Counted from the stretch's first letter, positions 8,105 to 16,522 are shown. The stretch is 64,000 bases of DNA from Caldora sp965222765 (GCA_965222765.1 CBDCVG010000096.1:71878-135877); one strand, 5' to 3'. Made by a program: numbers and translations. The notes: a model not told the origin generated them from the letters alone.

Positions 8105-8805
8105 ATAAAAGTAGTAGCAAGTGCATAAAAATACCAACGCAGATACAAAGGTAACCATTTGAATACTTGAAAACGACTACTACCTTTGGTTCTTTCAAAC
8201 CACAAGGCAGGAACCTCACCTATTTTCCACCCCCGTCGATGACATTTTACCAACAGCTCTAAACTAAAAGCCCAACCTTCAGCAGACTCTATCTCGATTT
8301 GCTCTAGTACTCTGCGAGAAAATAGCCTAAAGCCACTAGTAGGATCACGAGTTGGCAAGCGAGCGATGTAATAGAGGGTGAAAGCTGCTGCTCTAACTAA
8401 GGTAGCTTTTAACCAAGGACATCCTTCCATACAACCACCGGGTATAAATCGGCTAGCGGCGACAATGTCACACCCTTCTTTACATTTCTGGAACATTTGG
8501 TCAATAATGCCAGCATTGTAAGTATCGTCTGCTGGCATGACAATCACCGCTGGTGCTGTAGTTTTCTCAATCCCTGATATTACTGCGCCAAAAACACCAC
8601 TTCCATGATTTTTGACTAACAAAATATTGACTAAAGGAGCATTTTTATACTCCTTTAAGGCTATCAAAGTATTGTCTTCGTCGTGGTCATAACAAATCAG
8701 GATGCGGAAGGGAGTTTTAACGAAACAACGCAGAGGTTCAATCACGTTGATGATATTTTCCCCTTCATTGTACACAGGGATAATAATGTCTAATTGACTC
8801 ACCAT
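8095..8805 (-). CDS. Family 2 glycosyltransferase (dolichol-phosphate-sugar synthase-like)
   Basis: A GT-A fold glycosyltransferase of about 236 residues that would transfer a sugar from a nucleotide donor to a polyprenyl or saccharide acceptor at the membrane. The N-terminus LDIIIPVYNEGENI is the GT2 nucleotide-binding strand. VMPADDTYNAG contains the acidic metal-binding motif, and DPTSGFRLFSRRVLE is typical of DPM1-like enzymes. No C-terminal transmembrane pair is present. The start is ATG 8805; an in-frame ATG at 8829 would add eight unlike residues. The extreme C-terminus runs into the heptamer repeat, so the original end may have been altered. It is first in a minus-strand sugar group. 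Confidence 0.85.
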   Translation of the reverse strand: MVSQLDIIIPVYNEGENIINVIEPLRCFVKTPFRILICYDHDEDNTLIALKEYKNAPLVNILLVKNHGSGVFGAVISGIEKTTAPAVIVMPADDTYNAGIIDQMFQKCKEGCDIVAASRFIPGGCMEGCPWLKATLVRAAAFTLYYIARLPTRDPTSGFRLFSRRVLEQIEIESAEGWAFSLELLVKCHRRGWKIGEVPALWFERTKGSSRFQVFKWLPLYLRWYFYALATTFING

Positions 8806-8837
8806 GCACCTTAGTTTAGGTAACTGCAAAAAATTTT

Positions 8838-8880
8838 GGGAATTGGGAATTGGGAATTGGGAATTGGGAATTGGGAATTG
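8838..8880. repeat. Heptamer tandem repeat (GGGAATT)x6
   Basis: Six perfect GGGAATT units in the 75-100 bp spacer between the glycosyltransferase and the C-methyltransferase. STRR type. Confidence 0.9.
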
Positions 8881-8905
8881 TCTCCCCCAGCTCCCCTAAA
8901 GTCCC

Positions 8906-10198
8906 TTATTGCTGGATCTCTACTATTCTGGGAACTGGTAAGGGAACGATATATTTGCCCTTGAAGCCTTTTTGTGTCAACTTGGGCATCAGCTCTTCGG
9001 CAATATGCCATGACAATAGCAGAGCATACTCGGGCTGATTTTCAAATAGAGCTGTTTCTTCAATTACTGGAATTAAAGTACCGGGCATATATTTGCCAGT
9101 TTTGTAAGAACCTTTAACTTCGACGACACAATCCAAAATCCCGTCATCAATTCCCACATAGTTAATCAATGTGCTAGCTCTAGAAGGAGCACCAATACCA
9201 TAGATGCGATGCCCTTGTTTTTTAATATCTAGCAACAATGAATGTAACTGGAGCTTGGAGAGTACTACTTGATTTTTAAACTCTTCTAACTTTTGGTTAT
9301 TAAGATCAACTGCTATTTCTTCTTCTAGGATCTTACTGACAGATGGCTGCACGGGATAAGCTCCTTTCCTGGCAGCATAAACCCGGATGGAACCGCCGTG
9401 GGTAGGAATCCGCTTAGCATGAATTACTTCCAATCCATGCATATTGAACAGATATTCCAGACTTTGAAGAGAGTAGTAACGCAGATGTTCGTGATAGATA
9501 GTGTCGTATTGTAGAGTCTCTACTAAACTGAGTAGATAGTGAGATTCTGAGATAAACACACCCTTGTCATCTAATAACAAGAGGATGCTTTCGACAATTT
9601 CGTGGATATCCTCTATGTGAGCAAAGACATTAGTTGCGGTAATAATCTTGGCTGGTCCTTGCTCAGATTTAACCTTGGTAGCAATCTCTCTACCAAAGAA
9701 CTCTATAGCAGTAGAAATTCCCTTTTCATTAGCAATTTCCCCTCTTTGGGTGGGTTCAATACCCTGAACACGATGACCACCATTTTGGAAATTGCTCAGT
9801 AAAGTGCCATCATTGGAACCAATATCGACAATTAAATCTTCTGCCGTTAGGGGGATAATTGTTTGACAATCCTGGTAAAGTTCGGCGAAATTGTCCCGCA
9901 GGATTTTAGTTGTACCACTAGTGTAAGGATATTCTGGTGGAAACAAAATATTGGGGTCTACGATTAAACCAATTTGCACTAGTTTACTCTCAGGACAGTA
10001 GAGCAATTGGGCAGGATAAGCTGGTTGTTCCTTCGGAGATTCTCCAATGGGACGCATCTGATTTACTGGTGGTAGATAACCTAAGAAAAGTATTGGTTGC
10101 AAATCAGTACTACCAGAAATTTGGCAGCTGTCCACTACCACGCTCGATCCGCTTCCTGCGGCAAGTTGAATGCTTTCTGTCATTTTGTCATTAGTCAT
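8906..10198 (-). CDS. Sugar C-methyltransferase-like SAM-dependent methyltransferase
   Basis: A ~430-residue protein with the three-part layout of deoxysugar C-methyltransferases (NovU/TylC3 type): an N-terminal putative zinc-binding part, a central SAM domain and a C-terminal nucleotide-binding-like domain. DLIVDIGSNDGTLLSNF is the SAM motif I, ITATNVFAHIEDI is motif II/III, and the segment YHEHLRYYSLQSLEYLF is the family's active-site region. GIGAPSRASTLINY begins the C-terminal domain. The N-terminal zinc region is degenerate because few Cys are visible. The first ATG lies in a TCATTAG repeat, so ATG 10183 is an equally likely start. It probably modifies a nucleotide sugar for the surface polysaccharide group. 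Confidence 0.8.
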   Translation of the reverse strand: MTNDKMTESIQLAAGSGSSVVVDSCQISGSTDLQPILFLGYLPPVNQMRPIGESPKEQPAYPAQLLYCPESKLVQIGLIVDPNILFPPEYPYTSGTTKILRDNFAELYQDCQTIIPLTAEDLIVDIGSNDGTLLSNFQNGGHRVQGIEPTQRGEIANEKGISTAIEFFGREIATKVKSEQGPAKIITATNVFAHIEDIHEIVESILLLLDDKGVFISESHYLLSLVETLQYDTIYHEHLRYYSLQSLEYLFNMHGLEVIHAKRIPTHGGSIRVYAARKGAYPVQPSVSKILEEEIAVDLNNQKLEEFKNQVVLSKLQLHSLLLDIKKQGHRIYGIGAPSRASTLINYVGIDDGILDCVVEVKGSYKTGKYMPGTLIPVIEETALFENQPEYALLLSWHIAEELMPKLTQKGFKGKYIVPLPVPRIVEIQQ

Positions 10199-10252
10199 TG
10201 GTCATTGGTCATTAGTTATTAGTCATTAGTTATTAGTCATTAGTCATTGGTA
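10197..10252. repeat. Heptamer-type repeats (GTCATTA / GTTATTA)
   Basis: About eight degenerate 7-bp units of GTCATTG, GTCATTA and GTTATTA between the methyltransferase and the epimerase. They overlap the first proposed codon of the methyltransferase gene. Confidence 0.75.
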
Positions 10253-10273
10253 CAAACAACAAATAACAAACAA

Positions 10274-11257
10274 CTAAGAACAAATAGATGGCGCTTTGTG
10301 AGCGTTATCATCGTACCACTTGGCAATAATCGGCAAACCATCTCGAAAAGCATACTTCGGTTGATATCCTAGTGCCTGGAGCTTGCCGATATCTGGACAA
10401 CGCCGAGGAGTACCGCCTTTAGCTAGTTCACCTGTGACTATCTCAATTTGCCGCCCAAAGTATTCTCCAACTAAATGAGCCACTTGTGCGATCGCAATTT
10501 CTTCCATTGTGCCGATATGATAAATCCCTAGATGTTCACCCTTCTCTAGGACAACCATTAAACCATCAATGAAATCATCAATAAACACAAAGGAGCGGGT
10601 TTCTTCTCCTGTTCCCTGAATCTTAAACTGAATCGGGTTAGTCTCTTCTTTGCACAAGGCTTTCATCCTTAGAACAAATTGAGGGATGACATGTTCCCAA
10701 CCCATATCCGGACCATACACATTATGGGGGCGGAAAATCAACACTCGTTCAAAGTGCTTTCTACCATAATTCAACGCCATAATCTCGCTAATGATCTTAC
10801 CACCACCGTAGGAATAGCGAGGATTCCAAGGGTCAGGGATATACAGGGGCACAGTTTCGTCAGTGGGAACAGTAGGAGGAGTTTGATAAACTTCGGAACT
10901 AGAGGCTAAAACTAATTCACCGATGTCATGTTTTAAACAAGCATCGATGACATTAACCATACCTTTGACGCCAACATCAAGAACCAACTCCGGCTTACTA
11001 TAGAAAAACTCTGTGCCATTGACGAAAGCTAGATGGCAGACACTATCTACTCCTTTAGCCGCTTTTTGTACGGCTTCGGGATCTCTAATATCCGCAGAGA
11101 CAAACTCCAATTCCTCAGTAATATCTGCCAAACGAGCAGCAGAACCCCTTGATTGGTTATCCAACACACGAACTTGATAACCCTCTTTTACTAAGCGACG
11201 TACCAGTGCTGAGCCGATGAAACCAGTACCACCGGTTACTAAATATGATTTTGTCAT
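10274..11257 (-). CDS. NAD-dependent nucleotide-sugar epimerase/dehydratase
   Basis: A 327-residue extended short-chain dehydrogenase acting on nucleotide sugars. It begins with the Rossmann motif TGGTGFIGSAL and carries SSSEVY with the catalytic Ser. YSYGGGK gives the Tyr-x3-Lys pair, and RPHNVYGP is the substrate-side motif typical of UDP-glucose 4-epimerase-like and GDP-sugar enzymes. Substrate cannot be fixed from sequence. It lies 75 bases upstream of the C-methyltransferase on the same strand, suggesting a shared activated-sugar pathway. Confidence 0.88.
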   Translation of the reverse strand: MTKSYLVTGGTGFIGSALVRRLVKEGYQVRVLDNQSRGSAARLADITEELEFVSADIRDPEAVQKAAKGVDSVCHLAFVNGTEFFYSKPELVLDVGVKGMVNVIDACLKHDIGELVLASSSEVYQTPPTVPTDETVPLYIPDPWNPRYSYGGGKIISEIMALNYGRKHFERVLIFRPHNVYGPDMGWEHVIPQFVLRMKALCKEETNPIQFKIQGTGEETRSFVFIDDFIDGLMVVLEKGEHLGIYHIGTMEEIAIAQVAHLVGEYFGRQIEIVTGELAKGGTPRRCPDIGKLQALGYQPKYAFRDGLPIIAKWYDDNAHKAPSICS

Positions 11258-11270
11258 TTGTTATAAATTG

Positions 11271-11318
11271 CTAATTGTTAATTGCTAATTGTTAATTGCT
11301 AATTGTTAATTGTTAATT
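11271..11318. repeat. Heptamer-type repeat (TTGCTAA / TTGTTAA)
   Basis: Seven units alternating TTGCTAA and TTGTTAA in the spacer between the epimerase and the Gfo/Idh gene. STRR type. Confidence 0.8.
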
Positions 11319-11371
11319 AGCATTCAGCGCTCAGTGTTCAGCTGTCAGCTTTTGGGCTGATAGCTGAATGC

Positions 11372-12424
11372 TTAACAGTTTAGAATAACCCAACTGCCTG
11401 ATTCGTGAGATTTTTGTGCAGCTTCTAGCAACTGCTGAACTCGTAACCCTTCTGTGAAGCTTGGCTTGTCGGGAACTCCAGTTTCTTGCCAGGTAACAAA
11501 GCGCTTCACTAAACTGCCAACTACGGTAATTCGCCCATCTTGGTGAATTTTGGGGGAATTATCACCTAAATCAATCATTTCCAAAGACTTTGATTCACGG
11601 GTTCCTTTCAGTAACCGAAAGCCACCCACATAATCAGATGTGGGGTTATCCAGTATCATTGTCCCTGCATCTCCATAGAATTCTAGGCGATGGCCATTTC
11701 CTAAAAATGCATGGCTACTGACAGAAAGGGAAACTGCGATACCAGATTCTAACTCTAAGCAAAGGGTAGCTAAGGTATCTCCTGTACGTTTGTCTCCTGG
11801 AACACGAAACAGACTACAGAAGAGCTTGGTGATTGGTGCTAAAAGCCACTCCAGATAGTAAAAAGAGTGGGAAACAAAAGAATTTAGCACTCCTCCTCCA
11901 GCTTCTATCCGGGTTTTCCAGGAATCGAGACCCATTCTATTAGCATAAGTCTCAACATTCCAAGATACTGCTACATGCCTTAAGTTACCAAGCTCACCCC
12001 GCTCTAGGATTTGTTTGGCTTGTTGCCATGCCTCAATTTCCGGGAATTCCAAGTCCACCATATTAGCCACACCTTGCTGTTGAGCCGCAGCTGCCATTTT
12101 TTTTGCTGCTGCGGCTGAGGTAGCTAGCGGCTTTTCACAAAACACAGCCTTGCCTTGAGAAAGAGCTGCGATCGCAATTTCTGCTTGAATATTGGGAGGA
12201 GTAGCAATGGAGATCACATCAATATTTGGCTGAGCAATCAGTTCTTGCCAATCTCCAAAAGCTTGAGAGATATCCAATTTACCTGCTACTTGGGAGGCTC
12301 TCGCGAGATTACTAGCACAGATAGCAACCACCTCGCACCGCCCATCTGCTCGAAAAGCAGGAACATGAACCTGTTGAGCAAAGCCGATGCCCACTACTCC
12401 TACCCTGATTTTACTTTTGCTCAT
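11372..12424 (-). CDS. Gfo/Idh/MocA-family oxidoreductase
   Basis: A 350-residue NAD(P)-dependent sugar oxidoreductase. The N-terminal Rossmann domain begins IRVGVVGIGFAQQVHVPAF. The cofactor loop continues to ISIATPP, and FCEKPLATS supplies the catalytic EKP motif. The C-terminal beta-sheet domain follows (LNSFVSHSFYYLEW). I start at ATG 12424, where the family's N-terminus fits; upstream in-frame sequence looks non-coding. It is the promoter-proximal member of the sugar gene group. Its first ~90 codons and 157 upstream bases are duplicated at 12788-13219. Confidence 0.88.
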   Translation of the reverse strand: MSKSKIRVGVVGIGFAQQVHVPAFRADGRCEVVAICASNLARASQVAGKLDISQAFGDWQELIAQPNIDVISIATPPNIQAEIAIAALSQGKAVFCEKPLATSAAAAKKMAAAAQQQGVANMVDLEFPEIEAWQQAKQILERGELGNLRHVAVSWNVETYANRMGLDSWKTRIEAGGGVLNSFVSHSFYYLEWLLAPITKLFCSLFRVPGDKRTGDTLATLCLELESGIAVSLSVSSHAFLGNGHRLEFYGDAGTMILDNPTSDYVGGFRLLKGTRESKSLEMIDLGDNSPKIHQDGRITVVGSLVKRFVTWQETGVPDKPSFTEGLRVQQLLEAAQKSHESGSWVILNC

Positions 12425-12581
12425 CAGCACCAACACATGCTTCTGGTCTGAAATATGGTAGCCGAAATAGAGCATCGTTGGTCAAAATGATGCAACAATC
12501 TCTTGTGGAACAGGCTTCTAGCCTGTTTGAATATCAGAACTGGCAAGATGCCAGTACCACAATGGGGATGTGAAGTTCCAA
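12149..12581. repeat. Direct repeat, copy A (5' end and upstream of Gfo/Idh gene)
   Basis: This ~433-bp segment is repeated in the same orientation at 12788-13219 with roughly a dozen single-base differences. It spans the 5' part of the Gfo/Idh gene and its upstream region. Confidence 0.9.
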
Positions 12582-12671
12582 GTAGGTTGGGTGAAACCTA
12601 GTGAAACCGAACACTGACTTAGGGTTTGTTACACATACTGTTGGCTTGGAGCTTTGCTTCACCCAACCTAC
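12582..12671. repeat. Dispersed palindromic repeat, GTAGGTTGGGTG type, copy 3 (divergent)
   Basis: The outer arms GTAGGTTGGGTG and CACCCAACCTAC are conserved, but the interior differs from the copies at 5843 and 62727. It begins exactly where homology between the two ~430-bp direct repeats ends, so it may mark the duplication breakpoint. Confidence 0.65.
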
Positions 12672-12787
12672 AAGATTGAAAACTTATAGTCATTTCACAT
12701 AAGAATGAAACACTTCTTTCCGTCGAAAACCTTTTACAGCAAGATTTACACCAAAAAGTTTGTATCAGTCTAAACTGGAATGACTAT

Positions 12788-13060
12788 ACCTTGAGAAAGA
12801 GCTGCGATCGCAATTTCTGGTTGAATATTGGGAGGAGTAGCAATGGAGATCACATCAATATTTGGCTGAGCAATCAGTTCCTGCCAATCTCCAAAAGCTT
12901 GAGGGATATCCAATTTACCTGGTACTTGGGGGGCTCTCGCAAAATTACTAGCACAGATAGCAACCACCTCGCACCGCCCATCTGCCCGAAAAGCAGGAAC
13001 ATGAACCTGTTGAGCAAAGCCGATGCCCACTACTCCTACCCTGATTTTACTTTTGCTCAT
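12788..13060 (-). pseudogene. Truncated duplicate of the Gfo/Idh gene N-terminus
   Basis: The first ~90 codons of the Gfo/Idh oxidoreductase are repeated from ATG 13060. They carry several substitutions, including three changes to Pro in the ARAPQVPGKLDIP stretch. Homology ends abruptly after IAALSQG and an unrelated stop follows at 12770. No catalytic EKP motif remains, so it cannot be a functional oxidoreductase. Confidence 0.85.
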
Positions 13061-13219
13061 CAGCACCAACACATGCTTCTGGTCTGAAATATGGTAGCCG
13101 AAATAGAGCAGAGTTGGTCAAAATGATGCAACAATCTCTTGTGGAACAGGCTTCGGTGCCTGTTTGAATATCAGAACTGGCAAGATGCCAGTACCACAAT
13201 GGGGATGTGAAGTTCCAAG
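12788..13219. repeat. Direct repeat, copy B
   Basis: Second copy of the ~430-bp segment at 12149-12581, in the same orientation and including the same upstream region (GGCAAGATGCC palindrome, CACAATGGGGATGTG). The two copies are separated by about 206 bp. Confidence 0.9.
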
Positions 13220-13238
13220 CAAAGACACGATCTCTACC

Positions 13239-13304
13239 AGATCCCCGACTTCTCAATTAAACCTGCGATTAACTCGACAAACTGGTATAAGAAGTCGGGG
13301 ATCT
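13239..13304. repeat. Hairpin repeat AGATCCCCGACTTCT
   Basis: Perfect 15-bp inverted arms, AGATCCCCGACTTCT (13239-13253) and its complement (13290-13304), with a 36-base loop. The AGTCGGGGATCT arm also occurs near 8003-8014, so this is another dispersed palindromic repeat. Confidence 0.7.
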
Positions 13305-13368
13305 AGTGCAGCGCGGCTTATCTTGCGATCACCTGTCGGGAATATAGAATATACAGCGTATTGCAGGT

Positions 13369-14061
13369 TTATGAGGTACAGTAACAACAGTTAGTAAACC
13401 AGTTTTTTAAATGCAAGGGATTGACTAAATCGAGTGCAGTTGCTATTAAGACATCAACCATTTTTGAGTTAGTTGGAGAAAACTGACGTAAAAAAGCTTT
13501 GAGTTGTGACCACCAGTGTTCAATGGGATTAAAGTCAGGAGAGTAGGGTGATTGGTATAGAACACTTGCGCCAACAGATTGAATCAATGGTTCGATTTCT
13601 ACAACTTTATGAGCTGGAAGATTATCCATGACAACAACAGCACCCTTCCATAGTTGAGGAAGCAGACACTTCTCTATAAAGACTTTAAATGCGTTTGAGT
13701 TCATCGAACCGTTTAAAGTCATAACAGCCAAAACTTGTTTGATGCTTATCGCCCCAATTACTGTCACCTTTGCTCCTCGATAAAATGGTTTAAAATCGTA
13801 TACCCTCGTACCGTGAGGACTTCGACCACGGGTTCGTGTCAAACCGAGTAACACACCCATTTCATCAATAAATACCAAGTTGGCTGGCTCTATCTGTTTG
13901 ACTTGCTGCCAATACTCACTTCTCAAGTTTTGGACTCTTTCGGTTTTCCCTTGGCTGCTGCGTAGCGTCTTTTTTTTAGTGTCAATCCTAGTTTTTGCAA
14001 GGCACGACACATCGTACTCGTACTTACCCAATGATTTGAAATTGCTGCCCAATACTCGCAA
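13369..14061 (-). CDS. IS630-family transposase, DDE catalytic frame (orfB)
   Basis: This is the catalytic half of the transposase. NLVFIDEMGVLLG has the first Asp, VVMDNLPAHK the second, and YSPDFNPIEHWWSQLK the third acidic residue (Glu), giving the DDE triad of the IS630/mariner superfamily. There is no plausible independent start. It is reached from the upstream frame by a -1 slip on the A8 run (13970-13977), read as A AAA AAA then KTLRSSQGK. Its stop codon lies inside the terminal inverted repeat. Confidence 0.85.
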   Translation of the reverse strand: MRVLGSNFKSLGKYEYDVSCLAKTRIDTKKKTLRSSQGKTERVQNLRSEYWQQVKQIEPANLVFIDEMGVLLGLTRTRGRSPHGTRVYDFKPFYRGAKVTVIGAISIKQVLAVMTLNGSMNSNAFKVFIEKCLLPQLWKGAVVVMDNLPAHKVVEIEPLIQSVGASVLYQSPYSPDFNPIEHWWSQLKAFLRQFSPTNSKMVDVLIATALDLVNPLHLKNWFTNCCYCTS

Positions 14062-14315
14062 TATTCTAATAAAGTTGCGTCCGGGTATTTCTCAACCAAT
14101 TCAGTTAGTTGAACTTCATATCCATCTAACTCACCCTTGATTGCTCCCCCTTGTGGTTGAGGTTTTAAATCTCCTTGAGTCTTCTTGAGCCAGAGCAGTT
14201 TTTGTACAAAGCTTTTGGCTACGCCAAATCGAGAGGCTACTTTTCTGATGGAAGTATTACCTTCAGTGTAAGAAGTTACTATTTTTTCTCGGAAGTCGAT
14301 GGAGTAAGCTTTCAT
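13923..14315 (-). CDS. IS630-family transposase, helix-turn-helix frame (orfA)
   Basis: This is the N-terminal DNA-binding half of the transposase. It starts at ATG 14315 (MKAYSIDFREKIV) and contains the paired HTH region NTSIRKVASRFGVAKSFVQK that binds the transposon ends. A second helical segment extends to LQKLGLTLKKRRYAAAKGK, where the slippery A8 run lies. In-frame translation stops at 13923; a -1 shift yields the full transposase of about 310 residues. Confidence 0.85.
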   Translation of the reverse strand: MKAYSIDFREKIVTSYTEGNTSIRKVASRFGVAKSFVQKLLWLKKTQGDLKPQPQGGAIKGELDGYEVQLTELVEKYPDATLLEYCEYWAAISNHWVSTSTMCRALQKLGLTLKKRRYAAAKGKPKESKT

Positions 14316-14451
14316 CTTGCCTGTTGATGTACCGGCATCAGTGTACCTCATTTACCTGCAATCTGCTGTATGTAAAAAACCTACCCTTGTGAGCCTCTGT
14401 CCCCCCTAAGAGCTATCCATTAGGCAAAAGTAGTCGAAACAGTGATAGAGA

Positions 14452-15207
14452 CTACGATGTAGAAGCAAGTTGTGAACCTTCAAACAAATAGTAGAAGGTC
14501 GAAAGCCCTCGCCAGAGGGTTTTCAAGCCAGGTTCGCCATCTCCACTACGAGCCAAAAATCCACCCAAGCGTGCAATCCAAATCAAAGCTTGATGAAGAG
14601 TAGGAGGTTTTTTCGAGCGGTTTTTGGGTTGAAATTTACGTCGTAAGAGTTTCCATTCTTGCGGAGAGAAAACCACTTGGCAAGAAGCATCGGGATTCAG
14701 TCGAGCTTGATAAGTCAACCACATTAGTCGCCAAGCAACAATGTTATAAGTCGCCAGTGCTCTTTCTAAACGCTCTCGAGTTTGAAGTTGAAGTTTTTCC
14801 ACACCACAGCCACTTTTTAGGGTAAAGTGAAAACGTTCGATGAGCCATCGATAGCTATACCACTGCACACATTGCCAAGCTTGTTGAGAAGTCTGATTGA
14901 TATATCCTAAACCTTTGGTTGCTTCATGTGTTGTATACTCCAAGTCTGTCGTATCCTGTATAGCCAGTACTAGTCCTGCTTCTACAGACCTCCTGACTAC
15001 ACCTTCCCTGTGTGAAGCCAATATTTGTGTTTTTTTCACTTTCTCATTTGACCAAAATCTATAGATACTTTGGCTTTTGTTCGCATTACCACTTGCTTTC
15101 GGTACTGTTTCTCCTGGATGTTCGCTTAAGAGCAACAGTGTCTTTCTCAATCTTTTGGCATGGCGTATGTCCTGAAAAATTTTGGGTTTATTTCCTGGCT
15201 TATCCAA
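14452..15207 (-). pseudogene. IS4-family (Tn5-like) transposase with internal deletion
   Basis: The frame of 251 codons retains the N-terminal DNA-binding part and LAIQDTTDLEY (first catalytic Asp, DDT-type motif), then HEATKGLGYINQTSQQ. It jumps directly to WYSYRWLIERFHFTLKSGC, which carries the catalytic Glu (YREK-like region). Full-length relatives have ~450-480 residues; the segment with the second Asp is missing, with the junction near 14875. Reading frame is kept, but the protein cannot have a complete DDE site. Confidence 0.8.
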
Positions 15208-15343
15208 TCTTTCATTTGTTCTTCTTCATCCCCTGATTGACTTTTTCTTCTGATACTCTCACAACATACGCCAAGCTGTCCACGAAGTGCGAACACCATT
15301 TTTCCGGTTGATTGAGGGGAGCTCTTGTTAAGTTGATACTACA

Positions 15344-15538
15344 ACTGGGAAAGATTGGGCGGCGCAGCGGAGGTTGAAGCGCTCCCCTACGGTGTCTCAC
15401 CACCTTGTAGAGTACTCTTGCTGGGGAGTGCTTCAACCCGCCCAATCTAGCGCAGCGCTTCCCAGTGGCGATCGCTCTGAGCTGAATTTAGCGATTGCCT
15501 ACGGCACCAGCGTAGCTGATCGCACTCTTGGGAGACCC
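15344..15538. repeat. Palindrome-rich repeat (ACTGGGAAAGATTGGGCGG), long copy
   Basis: It begins ACTGGGAAAGATTGGGCGG, folds on CCGCCCAATCT and CTTCCCAGT, and ends CGCACTCTTGGGAGACC. A shorter copy with the same two ends occurs at 34166-34251 inside the IS701-like element. No coding potential. Confidence 0.6.
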
Positions 15539-15736
15539 CTGTTAATCTAATAATGGCTCTCACCACTCCCTTCCCAATCCTTAACTGAATCATCGTCTCT
15601 ATCACTGTTTCGGCTACTTTTGCCTAATGGATAGTGCAGTGGAGATATATTACGAAATATTTCGCCACCAGCGTCGCGATAGCGTAACGCACCATCCCTT
15701 GGATTTGCTAACTCCTAACCCCTAACACTTAACACT

Positions 15737-16522
15737 ATGGATTTAGGATTGAGTGGTAAAATTGCATTAGTTACTGCCTCTAGTAAGGGTATCGGTAAAG
15801 CGATCGCCCAGGGACTGGCAACGGAGGGTTGTCAGGTAATTATTTGTAGTCGAGATCAGGATAACTTACTTAAGGCTGCCCAAGAAATAGCAGCCAAGAC
15901 TGGGCAAGCAATTACACCCATCCCAGTTGATCTTGGTAACAAAGATAGTATCGAGCAATTGCTAGAGCAGATTACCAAGCAATTTTCCACCATTGACATT
16001 GTTGTCAATAATGTGGGTGGTATGCCCTACCAACGCCACTATGAATTAAACCAAGAGGATTGGCAGCAATCATTCGAGCTGACTTTTCTGAGTCAGGTGC
16101 AGATAACCGAAGCCCTACTCCCCTGCATGAAACAACAAACTTGGGGGAGAATTATTTTTGTCACTTCAGTGGCAGCCAAACAACCTGGTATGTTGATTGC
16201 CCATGCCCAGAGAGCCAGTGTGGTGGCTTATGCCAAAACTCTTGCCAATGAATTGGGGGAAGATAACATCCTGGTTAATAGCATCTGCCCTTCCTTTGCC
16301 CTCACCGATAAGTATTATGAGGTTGCCGATGAGGTAGCCAGGAGACAGGGAAGCTCCCGTGAAGCAGTTATCCAGCAATGGATGAAATCTGTTCCCCTCC
16401 GTCGCCCTGCCACAGCAGAAGAAGTAGCCAATGTAGCGGTGTTTTTAGCTTCAGAAAAAGCCAGTTATCTCACTGGAACTTGTATTCAAGTTGATGGTGG
16501 ATTCGTAAAAAGCTTGTTTTAA
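15737..16522 (+). CDS. SDR-family protein lacking the canonical Tyr-x3-Lys
   Basis: A 261-residue short-chain dehydrogenase/reductase-like protein. Its cofactor end is normal (TASSKGIGKAI, then NNVGG, and catalytic-type Ser in FVTSVAAKQP). Where the Tyr-x3-Lys pair is expected the sequence reads LIAHAQRASVVAYAK, so neither residue is in place. The rest (KTLANEL, ILVNSICPSF, and YLTGTCIQVDGG near the C-terminus) fits the FabG-like classical SDRs. A subgroup of SDRs shows this same replacement; whether it is catalytic is uncertain. It stands alone downstream of the IS cluster. Confidence 0.8.
   Translation: MDLGLSGKIALVTASSKGIGKAIAQGLATEGCQVIICSRDQDNLLKAAQEIAAKTGQAITPIPVDLGNKDSIEQLLEQITKQFSTIDIVVNNVGGMPYQRHYELNQEDWQQSFELTFLSQVQITEALLPCMKQQTWGRIIFVTSVAAKQPGMLIAHAQRASVVAYAKTLANELGEDNILVNSICPSFALTDKYYEVADEVARRQGSSREAVIQQWMKSVPLRRPATAEEVANVAVFLASEKASYLTGTCIQVDGGFVKSLF

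Larger units (their letters stand above)
13354..14368 (-). mobile_element. IS630-family insertion sequence, complete
   Basis: A ~1,015-bp element with inverted ends of about 27 bp (13354-13380 against 14342-14368, sharing ATGAGGTACA and TTGCAGGT). It is flanked by TA on both sides (13352-13353 and 14369-14370), the target duplication expected of the IS630/Tc1 superfamily. It contains two overlapping minus-strand frames joined by an A8 slippery run. All catalytic parts appear present, so it may be active. Confidence 0.85.
14413..15634 (-). mobile_element. IS4-family element with intact 40-bp ends and deleted transposase core
   Basis: Inverted repeats of 40 bp (14413-14452 against 15595-15634) differ at only one position; both begin CTATCCATTAGGCAAAAGTA. 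Inside lies a minus-strand transposase gene missing its middle third, plus a palindrome-rich region at 15344-15538. The ends look recently functional, so the element could still be mobilised in trans. No clear target duplication was seen. Confidence 0.7.

Noticed and set aside
7788..8105. Plus-strand frame ending in repeats of INYQLSIIHY type
   Set aside because: It is translated from the heptamer array and spacer; no ribosome-binding site or domain.
15212..15445. Minus-strand frame of 77 codons upstream of the IS4 transposase
   Set aside because: Low-quality composition, overlaps the palindromic repeat, and no transposase domain can be seen in it.
15687..15736. CCTAACACTTAACACT-type repeats upstream of the SDR as a regulatory site
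   Set aside because: Simple repeat of the kind seen in many spacers here; no operator symmetry.
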